Part shown: positions 1-6,838 of the stretch, in pieces | Numbering within the stretch: the stretch's first letter is position 1 | Layout of the letters: every line of letters begins with the position of its first letter | NCBI GenBank assembly: GCA_017998575.1 | Contig: JAGOCV010000155.1 | Location: 1 to 9,142 of the forward strand | Direction: 5' to 3' | Origin: Burkholderiaceae bacterium | GTDB taxonomy: Bacteria > Pseudomonadota > Gammaproteobacteria > Burkholderiales > Burkholderiaceae | DNA length: 9,142 nt | Program-made: the position numbers and the translations under genes | The notes under the pieces: generated by a model | Told to the model about the DNA's origin: nothing | Seen by the model: only the letters and a program-made list of their open reading frames with translations | Databases searched by the model: none

Positions 1-521
1 GTTCCACCGAGTCTTCCGCACTGGCCACCCGGCGCACGCTGGACGGCGCGGCCTGGCAGCTGATGCAGGCGGTGTGCCTGGAGCATGAAGGCGACACCAC
101 CTATGCCGTGGGCGGCCATGTCGAAGGCCGCGTGCCGCTGGCCGACATCATCGAGTCCGGCGCCGAAGGGCGCTTCCTGCTGCACGGCCGGCATGCCGAC
201 CTGATCAACATCGCCGGCAAGCGCACCTCGCTGGCCTACCTGAACCACCAGATCGGCGCCGTGCCCGGCGTGGTCGACGCGGCCTTCTTCCTGCCCGACG
301 AGGCGGGCGATGACGGGGTGACGCGCCTGACCGCGTTCGTGGTCGCGCCCACGCTCGACGCCCGCACCCTCATGGCCGGCCTGCGCCAGCGGCTGGACGC
401 GATCTTCCTGCCGCGCCCGCTGGTGTTCGTCGACGCCCTGCCGCGCAACAGCACCGGCAAGCTGCCGCGCCAGGCCCTGCAGGCGCTGCACGCCGAGAAG
501 GTGGGCCATGGACGCCGCTGA
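1..521 (+). CDS. apeH: Acyl/aryl-activating AMP-dependent ligase, C-terminal part (5' end outside window)
   Basis: Partial gene: the reading frame is open from base 3 and its start lies upstream of the window. The first visible residues, STESSALATRR, are the A5 motif of the ANL superfamily (usually GSTE), so about 172 C-terminal residues are present. The motif GRHADLINIAGKR (about bases 186-224) is the hinge/A8 region, and NSTGKLPRQAL near the end is the A10 motif, whose lysine (codon 459-461) catalyses adenylation. The family activates a carboxylic acid as an acyl-AMP and passes it to CoA or a carrier-protein thiol. In aryl polyene clusters the equivalent ligase (ApeH) is thought to activate the aromatic starter, such as 4-hydroxybenzoate. 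The specificity pocket is outside the window, so the substrate is inferred only from context. The stop overlaps the next gene by 14 bases. Family assignment is firm; the ApeH role is likely. Confidence 0.9.
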   Translation, partial: STESSALATRRTLDGAAWQLMQAVCLEHEGDTTYAVGGHVEGRVPLADIIESGAEGRFLLHGRHADLINIAGKRTSLAYLNHQIGAVPGVVDAAFFLPDEAGDDGVTRLTAFVVAPTLDARTLMAGLRQRLDAIFLPRPLVFVDALPRNSTGKLPRQALQALHAEKVGHGRR

Positions 522-816
522 GTTCGAGTGGGCCGTGCCGCCCGACCACCCGGCCTTCGCCGGCCACTTCCCGGCGCGCCCCATCGTGCCGGGGGTGGTG
601 CTGCTTGACCAGGCCATCGTGTTCGCCGGGCAGATGCGCGAGCGCCCGGGGCAGGGCGGCTGGCAGGTCGCCCAGGCCAAATTCTTCGTGCCGGTCGGGC
701 CGTCCCAGGTGCTGCGCTTTGCGCTGCAGACCACGCCGCGCGGCGCCATTGCCTTCAGCGTGCTCTGCGAGGGCCGCGAAGTGGCGGCTGGCAGCCTGGT
801 GCCACCGGCGCCATGA
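508..816 (+). CDS. apeI: ApeI-type 3-hydroxyacyl-ACP dehydratase (hot-dog fold)
   Basis: A 102-residue hot-dog protein of FabA/FabZ type. The signature HPAFAGHFPARPIVPGVVLLD occupies residues 14-34. His20 in GHFP and Asp34 are 14 residues apart, the same spacing as the catalytic His-Asp/Glu pair of FabA and FabZ, so the residues for removing water from a 3-hydroxyacyl-ACP appear intact. It is shorter than a typical FabZ (about 140-150 residues), as expected for small APE dehydratases. In characterised APE systems ApeI pairs with a second dehydratase, ApeP; a candidate partner begins at 8826. The ATG at 508 lies a few bases after GAGAAGGTG, a reasonable ribosome-binding site, and inside the end of the ligase gene, so translation is probably coupled. 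The stop overlaps the next start as ATGA. Known from the family: dehydration of polyene intermediates. Inferred: that this copy is active. Confidence 0.86.
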   Translation: MDAAEFEWAVPPDHPAFAGHFPARPIVPGVVLLDQAIVFAGQMRERPGQGGWQVAQAKFFVPVGPSQVLRFALQTTPRGAIAFSVLCEGREVAAGSLVPPAP

Positions 817-1718
817 GGGGCGATACCCCTCCCGAGTGGATGCGGCAGCGCGAGCGCAGCCACCTCGGCGCGCTGCGGTTCATGGTCTGGCTCTCGCTCA
901 CGCTCGGGCGTCCCTTTGGCCGGCTGGTGCTGCGCTTCGTCACCCTGTACTTCGTGCTCTTCTCGCCCCGCGCGCGGCGAGCCGGGCGCGACTACCTGCG
1001 ACGCGCGATGGGCCGCGCGCCCACCTGGCGCGACGGCTACCGGCACGTGTTCAGCTTCGCGAGCACCGTGCACGACCGCGTCTACCTGCTCAACGACCGC
1101 TTCGACTTGTTCGACATCCGCTTCGTGGGCGACGACGCGCTGCACGAGGCGCTGCAGCGCCAGCGCGGCGCGCTGCTGCTGGGCGCGCATCTGGGCAGCT
1201 TCGAGGTCCTGCGGGTGATGGCCCATGCCCGGGCCCGCGCGCCGGTGGCGATGATGATGTACGAGGACAACGCGCAGAAGATCAACACCATCCTCAACGC
1301 CATCAAGCCCGGTGCCCACCAGGACGTGGTGGCGCTCGGTCACCCCGATACCATGCTCAAGGCGCGCGACAAGCTCGACGACGGCTACCTGGTGGGCTTG
1401 CTGGCCGACCGTTCCCTTGCCAACGACAGCACGGCAGAATGCATGTTCCTCGGGGAGCCGGCGCGATTCGCGATCGGGCCCTGGCGCATGGCCGCCATGC
1501 TGCGCCGGCCGGTGTTCTTCATGGCGGGGCTGTACCTGGGCGGCAACCGCTACGAACTGCGCTTCGAGCAACTGGCCGATTTTTCCACCGTCGAGCGCGG
1601 CGATCGCGACGCCGCCATCGCGCAGGCCATGCAGGCCTACGCCGACCGCCTGAGCGAACTCTGCCGCCGGGCACCGTACAACTGGTTCAACTTCTTCGAT
1701 TTCTGGCAACGCAAATGA
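813..1718 (+). CDS. LpxL/HtrB-like membrane acyltransferase
   Basis: A 301-residue protein of the lysophospholipid/lipid A acyltransferase family. The catalytic HX4D/E motif is seen as GAHLGSFE, with His126 and Glu131, and a hydrophobic stretch at about residues 22-50 would anchor it in the inner membrane. The C-terminus, YNWFNFFDFW, is aromatic-rich as in many acyltransferases of this subgroup. These enzymes transfer an acyl chain from a carrier protein to a lipid or sugar acceptor at the cytoplasmic face. In APE clusters an acyltransferase of this kind is thought to attach the polyene acyl chain to its lipid anchor. As I recall, the enterobacterial cluster carries this activity fused to a glycosyltransferase domain; here it stands alone and no glycosyltransferase is visible in the window. 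The ATG overlaps the preceding stop as ATGA, which fixes the start. Family confidence is high; the acceptor is unknown. Confidence 0.87.
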   Translation: MRGDTPPEWMRQRERSHLGALRFMVWLSLTLGRPFGRLVLRFVTLYFVLFSPRARRAGRDYLRRAMGRAPTWRDGYRHVFSFASTVHDRVYLLNDRFDLFDIRFVGDDALHEALQRQRGALLLGAHLGSFEVLRVMAHARARAPVAMMMYEDNAQKINTILNAIKPGAHQDVVALGHPDTMLKARDKLDDGYLVGLLADRSLANDSTAECMFLGEPARFAIGPWRMAAMLRRPVFFMAGLYLGGNRYELRFEQLADFSTVERGDRDAAIAQAMQAYADRLSELCRRAPYNWFNFFDFWQRK

Positions 1719-2278
1719 TCCGACGACTGCTTACCGGCCTCGTGCTGCTCGGCTTCACCGCGCTGGCGCACGCCGCCCTCGACCTCGACCAGCTGATGGC
1801 CGAACTCGCTCGCAACCCCGGCGGGCAGGCGAAGTTCGTCGAGAAACGCCACCTCGCGCTGCTGGACAAACCCGTCATCGCCACCGGCGAGATGCGCTAT
1901 TCGCCGCCCGACCGGCTCGAGAAGCGCACGCTCACGCCCCAGGTCGAGACCATGGTGCTCGACAAGGACACGCTCAGCCTGGAGCGCGACCGCCGCCGCA
2001 TGACGATCCGCCTGAGCGCGCGCCCCGAGGTGGCCGCCTTCGTGGACAGCATCCGCAGCACGCTCGCGGGCGACCGCGCTGCGCTGGAGCGCAACTACAA
2101 ACTCTCGCTCACGGGAAGCCTGGAGGCCTGGGTGCTCGTGCTCGTGCCCAACGACGAGCGCATCACCAGCCTGCTCAAGCGCATCACCGTCAAGGGCGTG
2201 CGCCAGCAGGTGCTGGGCATCGACTACCTGCAGACAGACGGCGACCGCACCGAAATGACGATCGAGCCCACGCCATGA
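1715..2278 (+). CDS. LolA-like periplasmic lipid/lipoprotein carrier
   Basis: A 187-residue secreted protein. The N-terminus has a typical signal peptide: basic residues MIRR, a hydrophobic core at about 5-17, and an Ala-His-Ala site, so cleavage is predicted after Ala20. The mature part carries the LolA-family pattern, with a phenylalanine/charged segment (GQAKFVEKRHLALLDKPV) followed by GEMRYSPPDRLEKRTLTP, which matches the strand-rich half-barrel typical of LolA. LolA carries lipoproteins between the membranes. LolA-like proteins in APE clusters are thought to carry the polyene lipid to the outer membrane instead, and here the gene lies between the acyltransferase and the MMPL exporter. 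The start is the ATG in the ATGA overlap at 1715; the frame stays open further upstream through the previous gene, but that stretch is a shadow. The role in pigment transport is inferred from position. Confidence 0.84.
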   Translation: MIRRLLTGLVLLGFTALAHAALDLDQLMAELARNPGGQAKFVEKRHLALLDKPVIATGEMRYSPPDRLEKRTLTPQVETMVLDKDTLSLERDRRRMTIRLSARPEVAAFVDSIRSTLAGDRAALERNYKLSLTGSLEAWVLVLVPNDERITSLLKRITVKGVRQQVLGIDYLQTDGDRTEMTIEPTP

Positions 2279-4614
2279 CCCGCAGCGTGTGGCGTGCCCT
2301 GCTGATCTGGCTGGCGGCGATGGCGGTCGGCCTGGGCCTGTTGTGGAACACCCGGTTCTCGGCCGATGTCTCCTTCTTCCTGCCGTCCAAGCCCACGCCT
2401 GAGCAGTCCGTCATGGTGGACCAGTTGCGCGAAGGCGCGGTCTCGCGCCTGCTGATGCTGGCCATCGCGGGCGGCACCCCGGACCAGCGCGCCGATGCCT
2501 CGCGCGCGCTGCGCGCCGCGCTCAGGGCAGAACCCAGCCTGGACACGGTGCAGAACGGCGAGGCCGAGGCGCTCGACGCCGCGCGCGACTTCCTGCTCGA
2601 CCACCGCTATGTGCTCAGCGAGGCCGTCACGCCCCAGCGCTTCAGCGTGGAGGGCCTGCGCAGCGCGGTGAACCACAGCGTGGACCTGCTCAGCTCCTCG
2701 GCCGGCCTGCTTTTCAAGCCCTTCCTGGCGCGCGACCCCACCGGTGAGCTGGTGGAGCTGGTGTCGGGCCTCAACGCGGGCGTGCAGCCCAACGAGCAGG
2801 ACGGCGTGTGGGCCTCGCGCGACGGCGAGCGCGCCATGCTGGTGGTGCAGACCCACGCGCTCGGCTCCGACACCGACGGCCAGTCCGCCGCCATCGACCT
2901 GATCCGCGAGCGCTTCGCACAGGTGCAGCAGCAGCCCGGCATGGAGGGCCTGATGCTGGAGATGTCCGGCCCGGGCCTGTTCGCGGTGCGCGCGCGCGCC
3001 ACCATCCAGGAAGAGGTCAGCCGCCTCTCGCTCATCAGCACCGCCATCCTGGCCGTGATGCTGGGCTTCATCTACCGCCGCGGGCGGCTGATGCTGCTCA
3101 CGCTGGTGCCGGTGCTCAGCGGCACGCTGGCGGCCATCGTGGCGGTGGGCCTGGTGCATGGCACCGTGTTTGGCATCACGGTGGGCTTCGGCGCCGCGCT
3201 GATCGGTGAGGCGGTGGACTACGCCATCTACTACTTCGTGCAGTCGGGGCGGCAGGGCGTGGGGTCCTGGCGCGAGCAGTACTGGCCCACCATCCGCCTG
3301 GGCGTGCTCACCTCGGTGCTCGGTTTCGGCGCGCTGCTGTTCTCCGGCTTTCCCGGTCTGGCCCAGCTTGGCCTCTATGCCATCACCGGTGTGCTCACCG
3401 CCGCACTGGTCACGCGGTACCTGCTGCCGCAGCTCGCCGGTCCGGGCGTGCACCTGCACGACGGCGCGAGCAAGGGCCGTCTGCTGCGTCCCCTGGTGGA
3501 GCGTGCCACCGTGCTGCGCTGGCCGCTGCTGGCCCTGGTGCTGGTCTCGGGCGTGTACCTGGTGAAGGAGCGCAACGACGTCTGGCAGTCGGACCTGTCC
3601 GCGCTGTCCACCGTGAGCCAGGCCGAAGGCGAGCTCGATGCGCGGCTGCGCGGCGACCTGGGCGCGCCCGATGCGCGCTACATGGCCGTGATCACCGCAC
3701 CCGACCGCGAGAGCGCCTTGCAGGCCGCCGAGCGCGCCGGCGCGAAGCTGCGGCCGCTGGTCGAGCAAGGCCTCATCGGCGGCTTCGACACCCCGGCGCG
3801 TTTCCTGCCCAGCGAAGCCACGCAGGCCGCGCGCCGCGCCAGCCTGCCCACGCCGGACGAACTGCGCGAGCGCCTGCGCGCCGCGTTGGTGGACGCGCCG
3901 ATTTCGGCCGACCGGCTGCAACCCTTCCTCGACGATGTGGCCGCCGCGCGCGAGGCCCCCTTGCTGACGCGCCAGGACCTCGAAGGCACGGGCCTGGGGC
4001 TGGCGGTCGATGCGCTGCTGATGCAGCGCCCCAACGGCTGGAGCGTGCTGCTGCCCTTGCGCCCTTCGGCCGAGGCCACCGGCGCCGACATTCCCGTGGC
4101 CGCCGTGCGCGACGCGCTGGCCGGCAGCGGCGCGCTGTTCATCGACCTCAAGGGCGAATTCGACACGCTCTACGGCGAGTACATCGACGAGGCCATCGTG
4201 CTCTCGCTGGCGGGCTTTCTGGCCATCGTCGTGGCCATGGCCTTCGTGCAGCGCAGTGCGCTGCGCCTGGCCAGCGTGATGATGCCGCTGGTGATGGCGG
4301 TGGTGGTCGTGATCGCCGGCCTGCACCTCTTCGGCGTGCGCCTGCACCTGCTGCACCTGGTGGGCATGCTGCTCACCGTGGCCGTGGGCTCGAACTACGC
4401 GCTGTTCTTCGACCGCCTCGCGCTCGGCGAGGCGCTGGACGACGAGACCCTGCTGTCCATCGGCGTGGCCAGCTTCACCACCGTGGTCGGCTTCGGCGTG
4501 CTGGCCTGGTCCACCGTGCCGGTGCTGCATGCCATCGGCGTGACGGTGGGGCCGGGTGCCGTGCTGGCCCTGGTGCTGTCGGCGGCGTTCGCCGTCAGAA
4601 GGCCTGCGGCATGA
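2275..4614 (+). CDS. MMPL/RND-superfamily exporter
   Basis: A 779-residue inner-membrane transporter with the duplicated RND/MMPL layout: one membrane helix at about 8-24, a periplasmic domain to about 245, a helix bundle at about 250-385 with one more helix at about 413-431, a second periplasmic domain to about 640, and a final bundle to the C-terminus. The proton-relay helix of the first half contains GEAVDYAIYYF with the Asp315-Tyr316 pair. The matching site in the second half reads VGSNYALFFD, giving Asn707-Tyr708, so one of the two expected acidic residues is replaced. MMPL proteins export lipids using the proton gradient; in APE and xanthomonadin clusters a member of this family is the presumed polyene-lipid exporter. 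Both neighbours overlap it as ATGA. Family assignment is firm; cargo is inferred from context. A long open frame on the opposite strand is a shadow of high GC. Confidence 0.93.
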   Translation: MTRSVWRALLIWLAAMAVGLGLLWNTRFSADVSFFLPSKPTPEQSVMVDQLREGAVSRLLMLAIAGGTPDQRADASRALRAALRAEPSLDTVQNGEAEALDAARDFLLDHRYVLSEAVTPQRFSVEGLRSAVNHSVDLLSSSAGLLFKPFLARDPTGELVELVSGLNAGVQPNEQDGVWASRDGERAMLVVQTHALGSDTDGQSAAIDLIRERFAQVQQQPGMEGLMLEMSGPGLFAVRARATIQEEVSRLSLISTAILAVMLGFIYRRGRLMLLTLVPVLSGTLAAIVAVGLVHGTVFGITVGFGAALIGEAVDYAIYYFVQSGRQGVGSWREQYWPTIRLGVLTSVLGFGALLFSGFPGLAQLGLYAITGVLTAALVTRYLLPQLAGPGVHLHDGASKGRLLRPLVERATVLRWPLLALVLVSGVYLVKERNDVWQSDLSALSTVSQAEGELDARLRGDLGAPDARYMAVITAPDRESALQAAERAGAKLRPLVEQGLIGGFDTPARFLPSEATQAARRASLPTPDELRERLRAALVDAPISADRLQPFLDDVAAAREAPLLTRQDLEGTGLGLAVDALLMQRPNGWSVLLPLRPSAEATGADIPVAAVRDALAGSGALFIDLKGEFDTLYGEYIDEAIVLSLAGFLAIVVAMAFVQRSALRLASVMMPLVMAVVVVIAGLHLFGVRLHLLHLVGMLLTVAVGSNYALFFDRLALGEALDDETLLSIGVASFTTVVGFGVLAWSTVPVLHAIGVTVGPGAVLALVLSAAFAVRRPAA

Positions 4615-5249
4615 AGGCCTTGCGCACCGTTGGCACCTCGGGCGCTGCACCGCAGCTGCTCGTGATGCTGCCCGGTGTGGCCATGCGGCCTGAGGATCTT
4701 TTCGAGGCCGGCTTCGGCGACGCCATCGAGCGCCGCGGCCTGGCGCTGGAGCTGCTGGCGGTGGACATCAGCGGGCTCGGGCTCGACGCCGTCGACACCT
4801 GGGACGCCTTGCAGCAGCAGGTGCTTGCGCCGGCGCGCGAGCGCGGCGCGCGCGTGTGGCTGGGCGGCATCTCGCTCGGCGGCATGGTGGCCATGGCGCA
4901 CCTGGCCGCGCGGCCCGGTGTGGCCGATGGCCTGTGCCTGCTCGCTCCCTACCCGGGCAGCCGCCCGAGCGTGAACGTGATCGAACGCGCCGGTGGCGTG
5001 GACCGCTGGCAGGCCAGCGAAGCCGACCTGCGCGACCCCGAGCTGCGCGTGTGGCAATGGCTGCAGCGCCCGCCGGCCGACCTGCCGGTGTTCGTTGGCC
5101 ATGGCACCGAAGACCGCTTCGCCGCGCGCATCCAGCGCGTGGCCGAGCGCTTCCCGCCCGCCTCGCGCCACACGGTGCCGGGCGGGCACGACTGGGCGGC
5201 CTGGCGGCCGCTGTGGGAGCGTTTTCTCGATGCCGGCCACTTCCACTGA
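4611..5249 (+). CDS. Alpha/beta-hydrolase, possible thioesterase
   Basis: A 212-residue single-domain alpha/beta-hydrolase. The nucleophile elbow GISLG places the catalytic serine at 88. VGHGTEDRF supplies Asp168, and PGGHDW supplies His193, giving a complete Ser-Asp-His triad in the usual order. LLVMLPG near residue 17-22 is the first-strand/oxyanion region. There is no signal peptide or membrane helix, so it should act in the cytoplasm. The fold hydrolyses esters or thioesters. In the APE operon its likely job is release or proofreading of acyl thioesters, or trimming of an ester intermediate, but nothing in the sequence selects among these. No hot-dog thioesterase, which I recall from enterobacterial APE clusters, is seen in this window, so it may replace one. 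The start is fixed by the ATGA overlap with the exporter. Confidence 0.83.
   Translation: MKALRTVGTSGAAPQLLVMLPGVAMRPEDLFEAGFGDAIERRGLALELLAVDISGLGLDAVDTWDALQQQVLAPARERGARVWLGGISLGGMVAMAHLAARPGVADGLCLLAPYPGSRPSVNVIERAGGVDRWQASEADLRDPELRVWQWLQRPPADLPVFVGHGTEDRFAARIQRVAERFPPASRHTVPGGHDWAAWRPLWERFLDAGHFH
5215..5219 (+). promoter_or_regulatory. Probable ribosome-binding site (GGGAG) for the deacetylase gene
   Basis: GGGAG lies inside the end of the hydrolase gene, ten bases before the ATG at 5230. The in-frame ATG at 5251 has no such sequence in front of it. This is why 5230 is preferred as start; evidence is short and the choice is not certain. Confidence 0.4.
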
Positions 5250-6057
5250 CATGGCCGCAGCGCGCTGGACCCCATCCCCCTTCCTGAGCGCGAGCGCCGC
5301 CGTGCACGGCGCGGCCGTGCTGGGCGCCCTGGCCGTGCCCGCGGCCTGGCCCTGGGCGGTGGGGGCGCTGGTGGCCAACCACGCGCTGCTGGCCGGCGCG
5401 GGTCTGTGGCCGAGTTCGCGCCTGCTCGGGCCCAACCTGATCCGCCTGCCCGAGGCCTCGGCACAGCGGCGCGAGATCGCGCTGACCATCGACGACGGGC
5501 CCGACCCCGAGGTGACGCCGCGCGTGCTCGACCGGCTTGACGCGGCGGGCGTGAAAGCCAGTTTCTTCTGCATCGGCCGCATTGCCGAGCAGCACCCCGC
5601 GCTGTGCCTCGAGATCGTGCAGCGCGGCCACCGGGTGGAAAACCACGGCCATGCGCACAGCAACGCGTTCTCGCTGTTCGGCCCCGGCGCGATGCGGCGC
5701 GACATCGCGCGCGCGCAGGCCACGCTGGCCGACATCACCGGCCAGGCGCCGCGCTTCTTCCGCGCCACCGCCGGCCTGCGCAATCCTTTCCTCGACCCGG
5801 TGCTGCATGGCCTGGGGCTCACGCTCGCCACCTGGACGCGCCGCGCGTACGACACGCGCACCGGCGATCCCGAACGGGTGCTGCGGCGCCTCTCGCAGCG
5901 CCTGGGCCCGGGCGACATCGTGCTGATGCACGATGGCCATTGCGCCCGCACGCCGGCCGGCGAGCCTGTCATCCTCGCGGTGCTGCCGTCTTTGCTGCAG
6001 ACCCTCACCGAGCGCCAGCTCCAACCTGTGACCCTGAACCAAGCCCTGAACCCATGA
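5230..6057 (+). CDS. Membrane-anchored polysaccharide deacetylase (NodB-like, carbohydrate esterase 4)
   Basis: Starts at 5230 (275 residues) on the basis of an upstream GGGAG; a second in-frame ATG at 5251 would shorten it by seven residues. Two hydrophobic segments at about residues 20-65 suggest a membrane-anchored N-terminus. The NodB domain follows. TIDDG holds the catalytic base and metal aspartates (Asp88, Asp89). NHGHAHSN holds the metal histidines (His139, His143). FFRATAGLRNP at about 176-186 is motif 3, where proline of the usual RxPxG form is replaced by threonine. LMHDGH (His234-Asp235) is motif 5. The family removes acetyl groups from N-acetylated sugars using a divalent metal. 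In this operon it may act on a sugar of the lipid anchor, or remove another acyl group. The substrate cannot be read from sequence. The gene overlaps the hydrolase by 20 bases and the methyltransferase by ATGA. Confidence 0.85.
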   Translation: MPATSTDMAAARWTPSPFLSASAAVHGAAVLGALAVPAAWPWAVGALVANHALLAGAGLWPSSRLLGPNLIRLPEASAQRREIALTIDDGPDPEVTPRVLDRLDAAGVKASFFCIGRIAEQHPALCLEIVQRGHRVENHGHAHSNAFSLFGPGAMRRDIARAQATLADITGQAPRFFRATAGLRNPFLDPVLHGLGLTLATWTRRAYDTRTGDPERVLRRLSQRLGPGDIVLMHDGHCARTPAGEPVILAVLPSLLQTLTERQLQPVTLNQALNP

Positions 6058-6776
6058 GCCGCCAATCCGTCCAGATGCTGGTCAACGAAGCCAGCCAGAC
6101 CTTCCTCCCCAGCGGGCGTTTCGCCTACCACTACGCGCGCGGCAAGCTCGGCTACGACAGCATCTTCCATGAGGTGCTGCGCCGGGGGCTGCTGCCTGCG
6201 GGCGGCCACTACCTCGACCTGGGCTGCGGCCAGGGCAGCCTGTTTGCCTGGCTGCTGGCCGCGCGCCGGCTGCACGACCAGGGCCACTGGCCCGCCGGCT
6301 GGGCGCCACCGCCGACGCCGAAAAAGCTGCGCGGCGTCGAACTCATGCAGCGCGACGTGGACCGCGCCGCGCGCGCCTTCGGTCCACAGCACCCGGTGGT
6401 GCGCGTGGAGCAGGGCGACATGAACGCGGTCGACTTCGGCCGGCCCGACGCCATCCTCATCCTGGACGCGCTGCACTACTTCAGCCACGAACAGCAGCGC
6501 GAGGTGCTCGCGCGCATCCGCCAGGCCCTGCCGCCCGGCGGCGTCTTCCTTACCCGCATCGGCGACGCTGGCGCGGGCCTGACCTACCGCATCTGCAACG
6601 GCGTGGACCGCCTCGTCACGTATACCCGCGGGCACCGCCTGCCGCGCCTGTATTGCCGCACCCTGCAGGACTGGGTGGCCGAGCTGCAACGCCTGGGCTT
6701 CGTGGTGGAGACCGAGCCCATGAGCGGGCGCAAACCCTTTGCCAATGTGATGCTGGTCTGCCGGGTACCGCACTGA
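6054..6776 (+). CDS. Class I SAM-dependent methyltransferase
   Basis: A 240-residue soluble methyltransferase. Motif I, LDLGCGQG, is at residues 54-61 and binds S-adenosylmethionine. Residues 94-97 (GVEL) fit the acidic ribose-binding position, QGDM at 120-123 fits the adenine-side motif, DAILILDALHYF at 132-143 is motif IV, and LPPGG at 159-163 is the following post-motif loop. A proline-rich insert (about 79-91) sits between motif I and the second strand. APE head groups are often methylated on the ring or hydroxyl, so the aryl head group or polyene end is a plausible substrate, but specificity cannot be read here. The start overlaps the preceding stop as ATGA. The C-terminal segment after about 170 is less conserved-looking and may form the substrate lid. 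Family confidence is high, substrate confidence low. Confidence 0.88.
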   Translation: MSRQSVQMLVNEASQTFLPSGRFAYHYARGKLGYDSIFHEVLRRGLLPAGGHYLDLGCGQGSLFAWLLAARRLHDQGHWPAGWAPPPTPKKLRGVELMQRDVDRAARAFGPQHPVVRVEQGDMNAVDFGRPDAILILDALHYFSHEQQREVLARIRQALPPGGVFLTRIGDAGAGLTYRICNGVDRLVTYTRGHRLPRLYCRTLQDWVAELQRLGFVVETEPMSGRKPFANVMLVCRVPH

Positions 6777-6838
6777 AGGCGGGCCGTTCACCTGCCACCA
6801 TCTGAGACAATGCCCGACCCCGTTTTCAGCTCCTGCCC
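6777..6838 (+). other. 62-base intergenic gap before the ketosynthase; weak hairpin, possible weak promoter
   Basis: The only real intergenic gap in the window. GGCGGG (6778-6783) and CCTGCC (6791-6796) can form a six-pair stem, with one G-U pair, around a seven-base loop. No run of T follows, so it is not a convincing intrinsic terminator. GACAAT at 6806-6811 resembles a -10 box, but the nearest -35-like TTCACC at 6787 is only 13 bases away, too close for a normal sigma-70 promoter. An in-frame TGA at 6803-6805 closes the ketosynthase frame upstream. The gap could hold a secondary transcription start or RNA processing site, but this is speculative. Confidence 0.3.

Noticed and set aside
605..2278. 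557-residue reading that would fuse an Arg/Ala-rich stretch to the LolA-like protein
   Set aside because: The first 370 codons are out-of-frame shadow of the dehydratase and acyltransferase; the LolA part has its own signal peptide and an ATGA-coupled start at 1715.
2224..4650. 808-codon open frame on the - strand opposite the exporter
   Set aside because: It mirrors the exporter gene almost exactly and is full of low-complexity His/Gln/Ala/Arg; the + strand frame has clear membrane helices and motifs.
6778..6796. Intrinsic terminator after the methyltransferase
   Set aside because: Only a six-pair stem with one G-U pair and no T run afterwards; more likely an incidental hairpin.
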